This document shows, piece after piece, positions 10,482-18,440 of a DNA stretch of 64,000 bases. The stretch is from Bacteroidales bacterium (lineage in GTDB: Bacteria > Bacteroidota > Bacteroidia > Bacteroidales > UBA932), in assembly GCA_017438975.1 (NCBI GenBank), contig JAFRUH010000009.1, positions 247,145 to 311,144 of the forward strand, in the 5' to 3' direction. The notes below the pieces were generated by a model. That model searched no databases, was not told the DNA's origin, and saw nothing but the letters and a program-made list of their open reading frames with translations. The stretch's first letter is position 1; the number at the start of each line of letters is the position of its first letter. The translations under genes and the position numbers were made by a program.

Positions 10482-10512
10482 CAGGCAGCCTCCCAGTGAG
10501 GGAAACTGCCTG
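10482..10512 (-). terminator. Strong stem-loop between the 6S-like RNA and rny
   Basis: CAGGCAG and CTGCCTG arms flank an inner CCC/GGG pair. On the minus strand only a short T stretch follows (TTTG), so it may be a weak terminator, an mRNA-protecting hairpin in the rny leader, or, read on the plus strand (A-rich downstream), only a structural element. Confidence 0.45.
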
Positions 10513-10521
10513 ATGAAAGAA

Positions 10522-10702
10522 AAAAAGCCGTCAGCATCTGTGTCAGAAAATCTTATTACTAAGATTTGGGTTCCGACCGGTTCTGAAATCCCACGTCCCG
10601 CCTCGCGGCGGAATCCCCGAAGGTCACTGGGGGCCTGTCATCCCTGGTCTGAGTCCACCCGGTACGCTTGTACTTGTTGTTTTCAGCAAGAGGTCCTGAC
10701 GG
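10522..10702 (-). ncRNA. ssrS: Probable 6S RNA (ssrS)
   Basis: The roughly 180 bases between zapA and rny encode no protein but have the outline of 6S RNA. CCGTCAG at the 5' end (10696-10702) can pair with CTGACGG at the 3' end (10528-10534), and a run of seven T follows as an intrinsic terminator (10516-10527). Between them lie several short stems, including a GC-rich CCGCC/GGCGG hairpin, around unpaired segments. 6S RNA adjoins zapA in many bacteria, which supports the call. The product would bind housekeeping RNA polymerase as a promoter mimic. The RNA seems to begin right at the zapA stop codon. The identification rests on position and shape, not on a matched family model. Confidence 0.68.
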
Positions 10703-10990
10703 CTATTCCGCTATTTTGTCCAGATAGCTCTCCGTATCTTTCAGCAACTGTGCGGTTTCGGACTTCGCCGCATCCAGTTCTTTCTGGAGCGAAAGGGTCC
10801 CGAAAGCCATGTTCAGGGCGATCAGCGTCATCTTGTCCAGATCGCTTTTCCCCGGAATCGAGGCATTGAGGTGGTCCAGGCGCCGGTTGATCCATTCTGC
10901 GGCGGTCCTCAGCAGCGTCTCGTTCTCGGGGGACGAGGCACTGAGCGAGTATTTGCGCTCCGCAATCGTGATCGTAATCTTCTGGTCCAT
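10703..10990 (-). CDS. zapA: Cell division protein ZapA
   Basis: A 95-residue protein of typical ZapA length. The N-terminal half holds the small beta/alpha head (Ile-Thr-Ile-Thr-Ile-Ala-Glu-Arg-Lys-Tyr) with an internal Ala-Ala-Glu-Trp-Ile-Asn helix. The C-terminal half is a helical coiled coil beginning near Leu-Ile-Ala-Leu-Asn-Met-Ala. ZapA tetramers bundle FtsZ filaments at mid-cell. It follows the coiled-coil gene at 10993 by two bases and precedes the 6S-like RNA. Confidence 0.9.
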   Translation of the reverse strand: MDQKITITIAERKYSLSASSPENETLLRTAAEWINRRLDHLNASIPGKSDLDKMTLIALNMAFGTLSLQKELDAAKSETAQLLKDTESYLDKIAE

Positions 10991-10992
10991 CG

Positions 10993-11268
10993 TCAGCTCT
11001 TTTCAAGCAGGGAGATGCATCTGTCGATCTCCTTGATCATCCTGTCTATTTTTTCTTTCGAGGCGGGGGGTGTATTTCCGCCTGCGGTGAAAGCTTGCGT
11101 GAGTCGAAGCGTTTCTATCTGTTCTTCCAACCCGGATATCTGTTCCCTGTAGGAGTTGACGGCAGCCCTGCTTTCGGATAGCTGGGAACGCAATTTCTCA
11201 TTCTCGGTTTTCTCCGCCTCGTACAAGGCGATCAGCCGGTTGATGTTTTTCCTGATATCTTCAAGCAT
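10993..11268 (-). CDS. Small coiled-coil protein encoded beside zapA
   Basis: A 91-residue, highly charged protein. Residues 1-60 form one heptad-rich coiled coil (Leu-Ile-Ala-Leu-Tyr, then Lys-Leu-Arg-Ser-Gln-Leu). A short Gly/Asn/Pro linker and a second helix with Lys-Glu-Ile-Asp-Arg-Cys-Ile-Ser-Leu-Leu follow. No named family is recognised. Its size, shape and position directly upstream of zapA suggest a cell-division partner, comparable in form only to ZapB or FtsB. That role is inference. Confidence 0.75.
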   Translation of the reverse strand: MLEDIRKNINRLIALYEAEKTENEKLRSQLSESRAAVNSYREQISGLEEQIETLRLTQAFTAGGNTPPASKEKIDRMIKEIDRCISLLEKS

Positions 11269-11293
11269 AGCTTGCCATTATACCTAATCATGG

Positions 11294-11301
11294 CAAATTT
11301 A
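11294..11301 (-). promoter_or_regulatory. Bacteroidetes -7 box (TAAATTTG on the minus strand)
   Basis: The box lies 25 bp upstream of the coiled-coil gene and probably drives the coiled-coil, zapA, 6S and rny run. No convincing -33 TTTG is at the right distance. The 107-bp gap it sits in also separates divergent nadE. Confidence 0.4.
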
Positions 11302-11375
11302 GTAAATTTTTTTAAGAGAGCATCTTTTTTTAACCAATTTTATTTAAATTCGCAAAACGAGTTGTTTGTCTAAGG

Positions 11376-13418
11376 ATGGAAAGTTTCGGTTTTATCAGGG
11401 TGGCAGCGGCTTCGCCGCGAGTGAAAGTAGCTGATATTCAATACAATACTTCTGAAATCATCGCTTTAATCGACCGTGCGGACGAGGACGGGGTTTCCCT
11501 TCTGGTCTTCCCGGAACTCTCCGTGACAGGCTATACCTGCGGGGACCTTTTCGGCTCGAACCTCCTGATCGAGCGTGCGGAAGCGGCGGTCGCCGCCATC
11601 CGGGACCATCTCCGCGGGAAAGAAGTCACCGTCGTCGTTGGTGCCCCGGTCCGGTATAATGACAAACTGTACAACTGCGCCGTCGTCCTCCGGAACGGAC
11701 AGGTCAAGGGCATCGTCCCGAAAATCTATAATCCGACCTACAACGAATTCTACGAGTCCCGCTGGTTCTCCACGGGAGCCGATTTCCTTTCCGGTAACGT
11801 CCATAACGAAGGCCGTTTCCTGGATAACGGCAAGGATTTCGTCCGCGAGGGGTTCTGCGCGGAAATCGTTTTCGCCGGGAGCCGGTGCAACATCTCGCCG
11901 AACATCCTCTTCCGGATCGGAGATGACGCCACCTTCGCCATCGAAATCTGCGAGGATCTCTGGACCCCGCTCCCGCCGTCTTCGTTCCACAGCGTCGCCG
12001 GCGCCCAGCTGATCGTCAATATCTCGGCCAGCAACGAAGTCCTGCTCAAGCATACCTACCGCAAGAACCTGGTCTGCGAGCAGTCCGCCCATACCCTTTC
12101 CGGCTATATCTATTGCTCCTCCAATTACGGGGAATCGACCCAGGACCTGGTCTTTGCCGGCTCCTCCCTCATCTATGAGAACGGAACCCTGATGGCGGAA
12201 GCGGAGCGGTTCACGATGGACTCGACGATGATCCTTGCGGACCTGGACGTCGAGAAACTGACCGTCCTGCGCCAGAAACAAAGCTCCTTCTACTATGTCA
12301 CCCCGGACGGCACCCGAGCCTCGACCTATGCGCAGATGTACTCTCGCGTTTTCGTCGGGAAACTGCCCGCCACCGACTTCCGGGGACGTTTCTACCGCTA
12401 TATCGAGCCGCATCCGTTCGTCCCCGCCGGGGATCCGGCCGAGATCAAGGCCCGCAGCGAGGAGATTATTTCGATCCAGACCCTCGGTCTTGCAACCCGG
12501 CTGGAACACGTCGGTGCCAAGACGGCCGTCATCGGCATTTCCGGCGGCCTCGACAGCACGCTCGCCCTCCTGATCACGGCGATGGCCTTCGACAAACTGG
12601 GCTGGGACCGCAGCCGGATCCTCGGCGTTTCGATGCCCGGCCTCGGAACCTCCAGGCGGACCCGTGGGAACGCGGATGACCTGATGGACGCCCTCGGTAT
12701 CACATCCAAGGTGATTTCCGTCGTGCCGGCCGTCAACCAGCATTTCAAGGACATCGGACACGACCCCTCGGTCATGGACACGACATATGAGAACGCCCAG
12801 GCCCGGGAGCGGACGCAGATCCTGATGGACCTTTCCAACCAGACCGGCGGTATCGTCGTCGGAACCGGAGACCTGTCGGAACTCGCCCTCGGCTGGTGCA
12901 CGTACAACGGGGACCATATGTCCATGTACGGAGTCAACGCCTCCGTTCCGAAGACGCTGGTCCGTTATCTCTGCAGCTGGATCGGGGAGACCCGTTTTTC
13001 GGACAGGGCCAGGGTGGGGGACCGGACCGTCAAGGATATCATCGCGGATATCGTCGCGACCCCGATCAGCCCCGAGCTGACCCCCGCGGACGAAAACGGA
13101 AACATCGCCCAGCTGACCGAAGACCTGGTCGGACCCTATGAACTGAATGATTTCTTCCTCTACCATTTCTTCCGCTTCGGCTGCGAGCCGAAGAAGATCC
13201 TCTTCCTCGCCGGAAAGGCGTTCGGGGACCGGTATGACGGGGAGACCCTCCGGAAATGGCTCTACAATTTCTTCCGGCGTTTCTTCGGCCAGCAGTTCAA
13301 GCGTTCCTGTCTGCCGGACGGGCCGAAAGTCGGTTCCGTCAGCCTTTCCCCGAGAGGGGACTGGCGGATGCCGTCGGATGCGAAGTGGGCGCTCTTCCTG
13401 AATGAACTTAACCCTTAA
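11376..13418 (+). CDS. nadE: Glutamine-dependent NAD+ synthetase
   Basis: A 680-residue two-domain enzyme. Residues 1-290 are a nitrilase-type glutaminase with the Glu (Val-Phe-Pro-Glu-Leu), Lys (Val-Pro-Lys-Ile-Tyr-Asn) and Cys (Ile-Cys-Glu-Asp-Leu-Trp) triad. Residues 330-680 are the ATP-dependent synthetase with Ser-Gly-Gly-Leu-Asp-Ser-Thr and Gly-Thr-Gly-Asp-Leu-Ser-Glu. It converts nicotinate adenine dinucleotide to NAD+ using ammonia from glutamine. The ATG at 11376 keeps the first glutaminase strand. A small membrane-protein gene follows after 14 bases. Confidence 0.96.
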   Translation: MESFGFIRVAAASPRVKVADIQYNTSEIIALIDRADEDGVSLLVFPELSVTGYTCGDLFGSNLLIERAEAAVAAIRDHLRGKEVTVVVGAPVRYNDKLYNCAVVLRNGQVKGIVPKIYNPTYNEFYESRWFSTGADFLSGNVHNEGRFLDNGKDFVREGFCAEIVFAGSRCNISPNILFRIGDDATFAIEICEDLWTPLPPSSFHSVAGAQLIVNISASNEVLLKHTYRKNLVCEQSAHTLSGYIYCSSNYGESTQDLVFAGSSLIYENGTLMAEAERFTMDSTMILADLDVEKLTVLRQKQSSFYYVTPDGTRASTYAQMYSRVFVGKLPATDFRGRFYRYIEPHPFVPAGDPAEIKARSEEIISIQTLGLATRLEHVGAKTAVIGISGGLDSTLALLITAMAFDKLGWDRSRILGVSMPGLGTSRRTRGNADDLMDALGITSKVISVVPAVNQHFKDIGHDPSVMDTTYENAQARERTQILMDLSNQTGGIVVGTGDLSELALGWCTYNGDHMSMYGVNASVPKTLVRYLCSWIGETRFSDRARVGDRTVKDIIADIVATPISPELTPADENGNIAQLTEDLVGPYELNDFFLYHFFRFGCEPKKILFLAGKAFGDRYDGETLRKWLYNFFRRFFGQQFKRSCLPDGPKVGSVSLSPRGDWRMPSDAKWALFLNELNP

Positions 13419-13432
13419 AATCCCTTTATATT

Positions 13433-13618
13433 ATGGCAAGAATCGTTTACATTGTCGGTGTCGTCCTGTCCATCCTGGCAGTTATCGACATCCTGAAGAA
13501 ACCCATCAAGCTCGGACCGAAGATCCTCTGCATCATCCTTGTCCTGGCGACCAGCTGGATCGGCCTCGCCGTCTACTATCTCTACGCCAAGGATAAACTC
13601 GCAACCTGGTTCAAGTAG
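13433..13618 (+). CDS. Small two-helix membrane protein (PLDc_N-like)
   Basis: A 61-residue protein with two hydrophobic helices (residues 4-19 and 29-50) split by a Lys-Lys-Pro-Ile-Lys-Leu loop. The pattern resembles the phospholipase D N-terminal (PLDc_N) membrane domain, with Trp-Ile-Gly-Leu-Ala in the second helix followed by Tyr-Tyr-Leu-Tyr. It is probably cotranscribed with nadE. Function unknown; the family match is by eye. Confidence 0.7.
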   Translation: MARIVYIVGVVLSILAVIDILKKPIKLGPKILCIILVLATSWIGLAVYYLYAKDKLATWFK

Positions 13619-13630
13619 ACTCCATCCCTG

Positions 13631-13745
13631 AAAAGGGCCCTGTCCATTCTGAAACCGTCGCTTCGCGACCCCTCCCAGCAAGCTGGGCCCCTCCCTCTCA
13701 TAGTGCCGAGGGTGGCATAGGTTTCAGAATGGACAGGGCCCTTTT
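13631..13745. repeat. Large composite inverted repeat between convergent genes
   Basis: A perfect 26-bp inverted repeat (arms 13631-13656 and 13720-13745, beginning AAAAGGGCCCTG) encloses 63 bp that holds smaller hairpins: GTCGC/GCGAC around TTC and CCCAGC/GCTGGG around AA, then a CCTC/GAGG pairing. A T run follows the stem on both strands, so it can serve as a bidirectional terminator for the nadE and pnp operons. The long arms and branched centre are much more elaborate than a normal terminator and suggest a dispersed repeat element. Confidence 0.85.
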
Positions 13746-13773
13746 TCAGCTAAGGATTCGGGCCTCAGCCAGG

Positions 13774-14598
13774 TCAGAGGCGCTCGAGGAGCGTCTTGAA
13801 GAGAATGGTCATGCGGTCGGCGGCGGCGTCGGCCGCTGCTATGATGGCATTGCCGTCGGTGACGTATTCCTCATCGTCCGTCGCATGGGCGACGTCCGTG
13901 ATGACGGAAATCCCGAAGCAGGGGATATTGCTGTGGCGGGCCACGATGACTTCCGGCACCGTGCTCATTCCGACGGCGTCCGCGCCGTAGCGGCGGAAGC
14001 AAGCGTATTCGGCCGGGGTTTCATAGCAGGGGCCCGTGAGCGCGTAGTAGACCCCTTTCCGGAGGGGAATTCCCTTTTCTGCGGCAATCTCATCGGCGAG
14101 GGCGATGAGTTTCGGGTCGTAGGGACGGGTCATGTCCGGAAAACGGGGACCGAATTCGTCCAGGTTCGGTCCGATCAGCGGGTTCGGAAGGTCGTTGATA
14201 TGGTCGGTGATGACCATCAGGTCTCCGACATGGAAATCCAGGTTCGTGCCGCCGGCCGCGTTGGAGACCAGAAGATACTGGATTCCAAGTACTTTCATGA
14301 CCCGGATCGGCAGGGTGACGAGAGACATCGGATAGCCGTCGTAATAATGGATCCGGCCCTGCATCGCGATCACGCACTTCCCGCTGAGGGTTCCGACGAT
14401 GAATCTGTTCTTGTGGCCGATGGCCGTGCTGACTGGGAACCCCGGAATCTCCTCATAGGGAACCGCAACCGGGTCTTCGATCTGGTCGGCGAGCTTTCCG
14501 AGTCCGCTTCCGAGGACGATACCGACCTGGGGCTGCCGGTCTCCGATTCTTCCGCGGACCGCGTCCGCTGCAGTATAGATAGTCTGTAAAAGGCTCAT
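13774..14598 (-). CDS. Purine nucleoside phosphorylase paralogue with Asp at the purine-binding position
   Basis: A 274-residue member of the trimeric PNP family (PNP/MTAP, type I). Conserved features are Gly-Ser-Gly-Leu-Gly near residue 30, Gln-Gly-Arg-Ile-His-Tyr-Tyr (phosphate and ribose site), Ser-Asn-Ala-Ala-Gly-Gly, Tyr-Glu-Thr-Pro-Ala-Glu (purine-binding Glu) and Gly-Met-Ser-Thr-Val-Pro-Glu. At the position of human PNP Asn243 it reads Ile-Thr-Asp rather than Ile-Thr-Asn. In human PNP the Asn-to-Asp change is known to extend activity to 6-amino purines. It may therefore prefer adenosine-type nucleosides. It lies three codons' width or less after its paralogue, as the last gene of the mtaD operon. 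Confidence 0.88.
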   Translation of the reverse strand: MSLLQTIYTAADAVRGRIGDRQPQVGIVLGSGLGKLADQIEDPVAVPYEEIPGFPVSTAIGHKNRFIVGTLSGKCVIAMQGRIHYYDGYPMSLVTLPIRVMKVLGIQYLLVSNAAGGTNLDFHVGDLMVITDHINDLPNPLIGPNLDEFGPRFPDMTRPYDPKLIALADEIAAEKGIPLRKGVYYALTGPCYETPAEYACFRRYGADAVGMSTVPEVIVARHSNIPCFGISVITDVAHATDDEEYVTDGNAIIAAADAAADRMTILFKTLLERL

Positions 14599-14600
14599 TC

Positions 14601-15428
14601 TTAAAGCTTTTCAATCATTTTTGCAAATAGGGCGGACATCTTGTCGGTCGCCTGGTCCGCGGCAACGACGACATCGTGTCCGTCGTTGACATAATCGTCG
14701 GAGTAGTTGTCGTGGGCCTCATTGGTAATCACGCTCATCCCGAAGACCGGGATGCCCGCGTGACGGGCGATAATCACTTCCGGGATCGTGCTCATGCCGA
14801 CCGCGTCGCCGCCGGAGAGACGGAAGAACTTGTATTCGGCGGGGGTCTCGTAGGAGGGACCGGTTCCGCCGAGATAGACGCCTTCCTTGACTTCAATGCC
14901 CATCTCGGCTGCGGTTTCCTTGGCGAGGGCGATGAGTTTCGGGTCATAGGGGCGGGTCATGTCAGGGAAACGGGGGCCGAATTCCTCGAGATTCGATCCG
15001 ATGAGCGGGTTCGGGAGGCGGTTGATATGGTCCTTGATGATCATGATATCCCCGATGTTCAGGTCGTAATTGACACCGCCCGCCGCGTTGGAGACGAAGA
15101 GATAACGGATGCCGAGGACCTGCATGACACGGATCGGGAGGGTGACCAGATCCATCGAGTATCCCTCGTAATAATGGAACCGGCCCTGCATGGCGATGAC
15201 TTTCTTGCCGGCGAGGGTTCCGAAAATGAGGTTCCCCTTATGCCCGATCGCCGTGCTGACCGGGAATCCCGGAATATCCTGGTAGGGGATGACGGTCTGT
15301 CCGGTAATCTGGTCCGCCAGACGCCCCAGGCCGCTCCCGAGCACGATTCCAATTTCCGGGCGTTCTTCGCCCAACTTGGAGCGGACGAAATCCGCCGCAT
15401 TGTGAATCCTTTCCAGTCTTTTTTCCAT
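14601..15428 (-). CDS. punA: Purine nucleoside phosphorylase (standard Asn-type paralogue)
   Basis: A 275-residue trimeric-type PNP, clearly homologous along its full length to the following gene (estimated two thirds identical). It has Gly-Ser-Gly-Leu-Gly, Gln-Gly-Arg-Phe-His-Tyr-Tyr, Ser-Asn-Ala-Ala-Gly-Gly, Tyr-Glu-Thr-Pro-Ala-Glu and Gly-Met-Ser-Thr-Ile-Pro-Glu. It keeps Ile-Thr-Asn at the 6-oxopurine-recognising position, so inosine and guanosine are the expected substrates. It lies 10 bases after mtaD and 2 bases before the second copy, in one operon. Confidence 0.92.
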   Translation of the reverse strand: MEKRLERIHNAADFVRSKLGEERPEIGIVLGSGLGRLADQITGQTVIPYQDIPGFPVSTAIGHKGNLIFGTLAGKKVIAMQGRFHYYEGYSMDLVTLPIRVMQVLGIRYLFVSNAAGGVNYDLNIGDIMIIKDHINRLPNPLIGSNLEEFGPRFPDMTRPYDPKLIALAKETAAEMGIEVKEGVYLGGTGPSYETPAEYKFFRLSGGDAVGMSTIPEVIIARHAGIPVFGMSVITNEAHDNYSDDYVNDGHDVVVAADQATDKMSALFAKMIEKL

Positions 15429-15438
15429 AACTGATTGA

Positions 15439-16707
15439 TTATATGATTTTTTTTAATACTTCCTTGGCATAGAAGAGAATCGTTTCCTCGTTTTCCACGA
15501 TGCGGTTTTTCATGATGAACCGGCCGCCGCAGATCACGGAATCGATACAGTCGCTGTGGGCGGAGTAGACGAGATTGGCCGTGAAGGGGGCGGGGGAGAG
15601 GAAGTAAGAATTGTCCGTATCGACGATCGAAAGGTCCGCCACAGCCCCTTCGCGCAGTACGCCCGCATCGATTCCGAGGGCTTTCGCCCCGTTGACCGTC
15701 GCCATGTCCATCAGTTCCCCGAGGGGCATCTGGGCAGGGTCGTTCCGCCATGCCTTCTGGAACAGGGCGGACGTTTTCATGGTCTCGAGCATGTCGTGAT
15801 TGTTCGAGGATCCTGCCCCGTCCGTGCCGAGGCAGACATTGGCGCCGGCGTCCCTGAGTTCGTTGTATTTGAACTTGTAACCCGAGCTGAGCTTGGCGTT
15901 GGAGTTGATGTTATGGACGCAATTGACATGGTTCTCGCCGAGAAGGCGGATATCGTTCCCGCTGAGCCACAGCGAATGGGCCGCAATGATATGCGGTCCG
16001 AGAATCCCGAGTTCGTCGAGGTACTCCGTCGGGGAGAGACCTTTGTGGGCGGCCATGCAGTCCTGGTTCTCTTTTTCGGTTTCGGAGAGGTGGATGTGCA
16101 GTCTCAACCCGTGCTCCCTGGCGAAATCCGAGGTCCATACCATCAATTCCGGGCTGACCGAATAAACGGCGTGGAAGGCCATGACCAGCTGCGCCCCTCC
16201 TTTCCAGGAAAGGGATTTTTCGTACATCTCCCGGCACAGGTCCATCTGGCGCCCCGTCTCTTCCTTTTGGTACTGGTCGATGGCGGCATAGGATATGAAC
16301 GGTCGCAGCCCCATTTCTTCGGCGGCCTGCCGGGCGGCGTCGGAGAAGAAGTACATGTCGTTGAAGGTCGTCGTCCCGCCCTTGATCATCTCGAGACAGG
16401 CGACTTTGGTTCCCCAGTAGACGAAATCGGGGTCGATCTTCTCCTCGATCTTCCAGATGTTGGCGAGCCAGGTGTGGAAGGGGACGTCTTCCATGATTCC
16501 GCGCATGAGGGACATGGCGGCGTGGGTATGCATGTTGATGAAACCGGGAATGGCTGCTTTGCCGCGGCAGTCCATGACCTGGACCCCGGCTCCCCATCCC
16601 TGAAGGGTGCCGCTTTCAATCCCGGGCTGGATTTTGCAGATCTTTCCATTTTCGATCAGCATGTCGACCACCCGGCCGTCGAGGGTAATGTCTTTCAGAA
16701 GGATCAT
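15439..16707 (-). CDS. mtaD: MTA/SAH (or adenosine-type) deaminase, amidohydrolase superfamily
   Basis: A 422-residue metal-dependent amidohydrolase. The metal site is visible as His-Thr-His (Asn-Met-His-Thr-His-Ala-Ala), a later His-Ile-His-Leu-Ser-Glu, Ala-His-Ser-Leu and Gly-Thr-Asp-Gly-Ala. Leu-Met-Arg-Gly after the first motif and the Ser-Ser-Asn-Asn-His-Asp stretch are typical of 5-methylthioadenosine/S-adenosylhomocysteine deaminases. It would convert MTA, SAH or adenosine to the inosine form. Two downstream phosphorylases would then release the base. Guanine or other aminohydrolase activity is a less likely alternative. It is cytoplasmic. Confidence 0.85.
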   Translation of the reverse strand: MILLKDITLDGRVVDMLIENGKICKIQPGIESGTLQGWGAGVQVMDCRGKAAIPGFINMHTHAAMSLMRGIMEDVPFHTWLANIWKIEEKIDPDFVYWGTKVACLEMIKGGTTTFNDMYFFSDAARQAAEEMGLRPFISYAAIDQYQKEETGRQMDLCREMYEKSLSWKGGAQLVMAFHAVYSVSPELMVWTSDFAREHGLRLHIHLSETEKENQDCMAAHKGLSPTEYLDELGILGPHIIAAHSLWLSGNDIRLLGENHVNCVHNINSNAKLSSGYKFKYNELRDAGANVCLGTDGAGSSNNHDMLETMKTSALFQKAWRNDPAQMPLGELMDMATVNGAKALGIDAGVLREGAVADLSIVDTDNSYFLSPAPFTANLVYSAHSDCIDSVICGGRFIMKNRIVENEETILFYAKEVLKKII

Positions 16708-16758
16708 AGTGTCGGCGGAGTTGAAAAAACCGGCGCGCGGCCGGTCGGATAAATGTTG

Positions 16759-17100
16759 TCAGAGTTCGTCGAAGGAGACATCCGTGAACTGGCCGTTTTC
16801 GGTGGACGGCGTGTCTTTCAGACAGTTCTTGCGGATATAGGCGATGGCGTCTTCCAGCCCTTCAGCGAACTTTTCGAAGTCTTCCTTGTAGAGGAAAATC
16901 TTATGCTTGTCGAACGAGAAACTGCCGTCGCGTTCCTGGCGGCGCTTGCTTTCCGTAATCGTCAGGTAGAAGTCATTGTTCCCCCTGGTCGACTTGACGT
17001 CGAAGAAATAGGTACGTTTCCCCGCCCTTACCGGTTTGGAGTAAACGTCTTCGCTGTTTCTCTCCTGAGGGAAGCCCCTCTCGTAATCCTCACTGTACAT
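16759..17100 (-). CDS. DUF3276 (PUR-family) nucleic-acid-binding protein
   Basis: A 113-residue protein of the PUR/DUF3276 family, which is frequent in Bacteroidetes and includes Borrelia BpuR. The PUR-like repeat begins at Lys-Arg-Thr-Tyr-Phe-Phe-Asp-Val-Lys and continues through Asn-Asp-Phe-Tyr-Leu-Thr-Ile-Thr-Glu-Ser-Lys and Lys-Ile-Phe-Leu-Tyr-Lys-Glu-Asp. Known members bind single-stranded DNA or RNA. The acidic tail is probably disordered. It is divergent from nusB across an 82-bp promoter region. Confidence 0.85.
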   Translation of the reverse strand: MYSEDYERGFPQERNSEDVYSKPVRAGKRTYFFDVKSTRGNNDFYLTITESKRRQERDGSFSFDKHKIFLYKEDFEKFAEGLEDAIAYIRKNCLKDTPSTENGQFTDVSFDEL

Positions 17101-17122
17101 ATAGTATGCATTTTATTCTCTA

Positions 17123-17130
17123 CAAAAATA
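17123..17130 (-). promoter_or_regulatory. -7 box (TATTTTTG) for the DUF3276 gene
   Basis: The octamer fits TAnnTTTG and lies 22 bp upstream of the DUF3276 start. A TTTG on the same strand is only 13 bp upstream, closer than the normal 19-21 bp. Confidence 0.45.
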
Positions 17131-17151
17131 GGGAAAATTCTTACAAATCAC

Positions 17152-17159
17152 TATATTTG
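17152..17159 (+). promoter_or_regulatory. -7 box (TATATTTG) for nusB
   Basis: A perfect TAnnTTTG octamer ends 23 bp upstream of the nusB ATG and is divergent from the box at 17123-17130. No -33 TTTG is at the normal distance. Confidence 0.5.
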
Positions 17160-17182
17160 TATAAATTTTTTTGACTGACTCC

Positions 17183-18106
17183 ATGCTGAACCGACGTATA
17201 CTGAGGACAAAAGCTTTCAAGACCCTCTTCTCCTTTTCCGAAGACAGGAGCCTCTCCCTGAAAGACAGCCTCTCCCTTCTTGAGATTTCCTGTGAAGCGA
17301 CCCGCGACCTGTATCTGTTCATGCTTTCCTGCGTGAACCCCCTGACGGAAGAAGCCGCCCGCCGGATCGAGGCCGCCCGTTCGAAGTTCAATCCTTCCGA
17401 GGAAGAGCGGAACCCGAATATGAAATTCGCCGGGAACGCCATGGCCCCCATCCTTGCTGAAGATCCTGATTTCCAGAAGCTTCTGGAAAGGAAAAAACTC
17501 TCCTGGGAGCCTTATGACGTCCTTGTGAGGAACCTCTTCGATTCCATCCGCGAAAAGGATTATTTCAAGGCCTATATGGCCGCCCCGGGGCATTCCCTCA
17601 AGGAAGACGCCCGCCTGTTCAAGAAGATCTTCGAGAACGAATTCGAAGACAACGAAGAGCTCGCCCAGATCCTCGAAGAGATGAACATCTACTGGATTGA
17701 CGACCTCGGATACGTCCTCCGATTCGACATGAAGGCGATGGACGAGATTGCAAGGACCGGCCGGTGGACCTATCCGGACCTTTATCCGGACGCCACGGAC
17801 CATGTCTTCGTCTCGAAACTGGTCGCGAACGCGGTCGCCAACTATGACCGGATTTCCGCCGACGTGGCCGCCAATGTCTCGAAATGGGAGAGCGACCGCC
17901 TGTTCAATACGGATATCGCCCTCATCGTCCTCGGTGTGACCGAAGCGGAGTCCTTCGACGACATCCCGGTACGCGCGACGATCAACGAGTATGTCGAGCT
18001 GACCAAGTTCTACAGCACTCCCAAGAGCCGTTCCTTCGTCAACGGTCTTCTCGACCGGCTGATTCGGGCGGAGATGGAAGAAGGCCGGATTACGAAACGT
18101 TTATAA
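17183..18106 (+). CDS. nusB: Transcription antitermination factor NusB (long Bacteroidetes form)
   Basis: The 307-residue product has the NusB motifs split over a long protein: Leu-Asn-Arg-Arg-Ile-Leu-Arg-Thr-Lys-Ala-Phe-Lys at the N-terminus, and the NusB helical core in the last 110 residues (Leu-Val-Ala-Asn-Ala-Val-Ala-Asn-Tyr and Thr-Asp-Ile-Ala-Leu-Ile, then Ser-Phe-Val-Asn-Gly-Leu-Leu-Asp). Typical NusB is about 140 residues; the added central helical region is normal for Bacteroidetes. It supports rRNA antitermination with NusE (S10). A TTG 12 bases upstream is in frame, but the ATG fits the family start. yajC follows after 22 bases. Confidence 0.9.
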   Translation: MLNRRILRTKAFKTLFSFSEDRSLSLKDSLSLLEISCEATRDLYLFMLSCVNPLTEEAARRIEAARSKFNPSEEERNPNMKFAGNAMAPILAEDPDFQKLLERKKLSWEPYDVLVRNLFDSIREKDYFKAYMAAPGHSLKEDARLFKKIFENEFEDNEELAQILEEMNIYWIDDLGYVLRFDMKAMDEIARTGRWTYPDLYPDATDHVFVSKLVANAVANYDRISADVAANVSKWESDRLFNTDIALIVLGVTEAESFDDIPVRATINEYVELTKFYSTPKSRSFVNGLLDRLIRAEMEEGRITKRL

Positions 18107-18128
18107 GCGCACTTAAATTGTTAACAAT

Positions 18129-18440
18129 ATGATTTCCATGAAATTATTGCAGGCAGCCGCACCTGCGGCGGGTAGCTCCGCCGGAATGTGGATCATGCTT
18201 CTCCTGGTCTTTGTCGTCATGTGGCTTTTCATGATCCGGCCGCAGCGCAAGCAGCAGAAGGAACTCCAGAATTTCCGCAATTCCCTCAAGAAGGGTGACA
18301 AGGTCGTGACGGTCGGGGGCATCTACGGCGAGATCGTAGAAGTCAACGATAAGACCGCCCTCATCAAGGTCGACGGCGACGTCAAGCTCCGCGTCGACAA
18401 GAATGGCCTCGTCAAGGATTATTCCGAGACGCAGCAGTAG
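18129..18440 (+). CDS. yajC: Preprotein translocase accessory subunit YajC
   Basis: A 103-residue single-span inner-membrane protein. The hydrophobic helix (about residues 20-38) is followed by the family signature Met-Ile-Arg-Pro-Gln-Arg-Lys-Gln-Gln-Lys. The C-terminal domain contains Leu-Lys-Lys-Gly-Asp-Lys-Val-Val-Thr-Val-Gly-Gly-Ile-Tyr-Gly. It associates with SecDF and SecYEG. Its TAG stop overlaps the GTG start of the ybbR-like gene. Confidence 0.95.
   Translation: MISMKLLQAAAPAAGSSAGMWIMLLLVFVVMWLFMIRPQRKQQKELQNFRNSLKKGDKVVTVGGIYGEIVEVNDKTALIKVDGDVKLRVDKNGLVKDYSETQQ

Noticed and set aside
13631-13745. An invertible promoter switch
   Set aside because: The inverted repeats face each other over only 63 bp that contain no TAnnTTTG box, and both flanking genes converge on the site.
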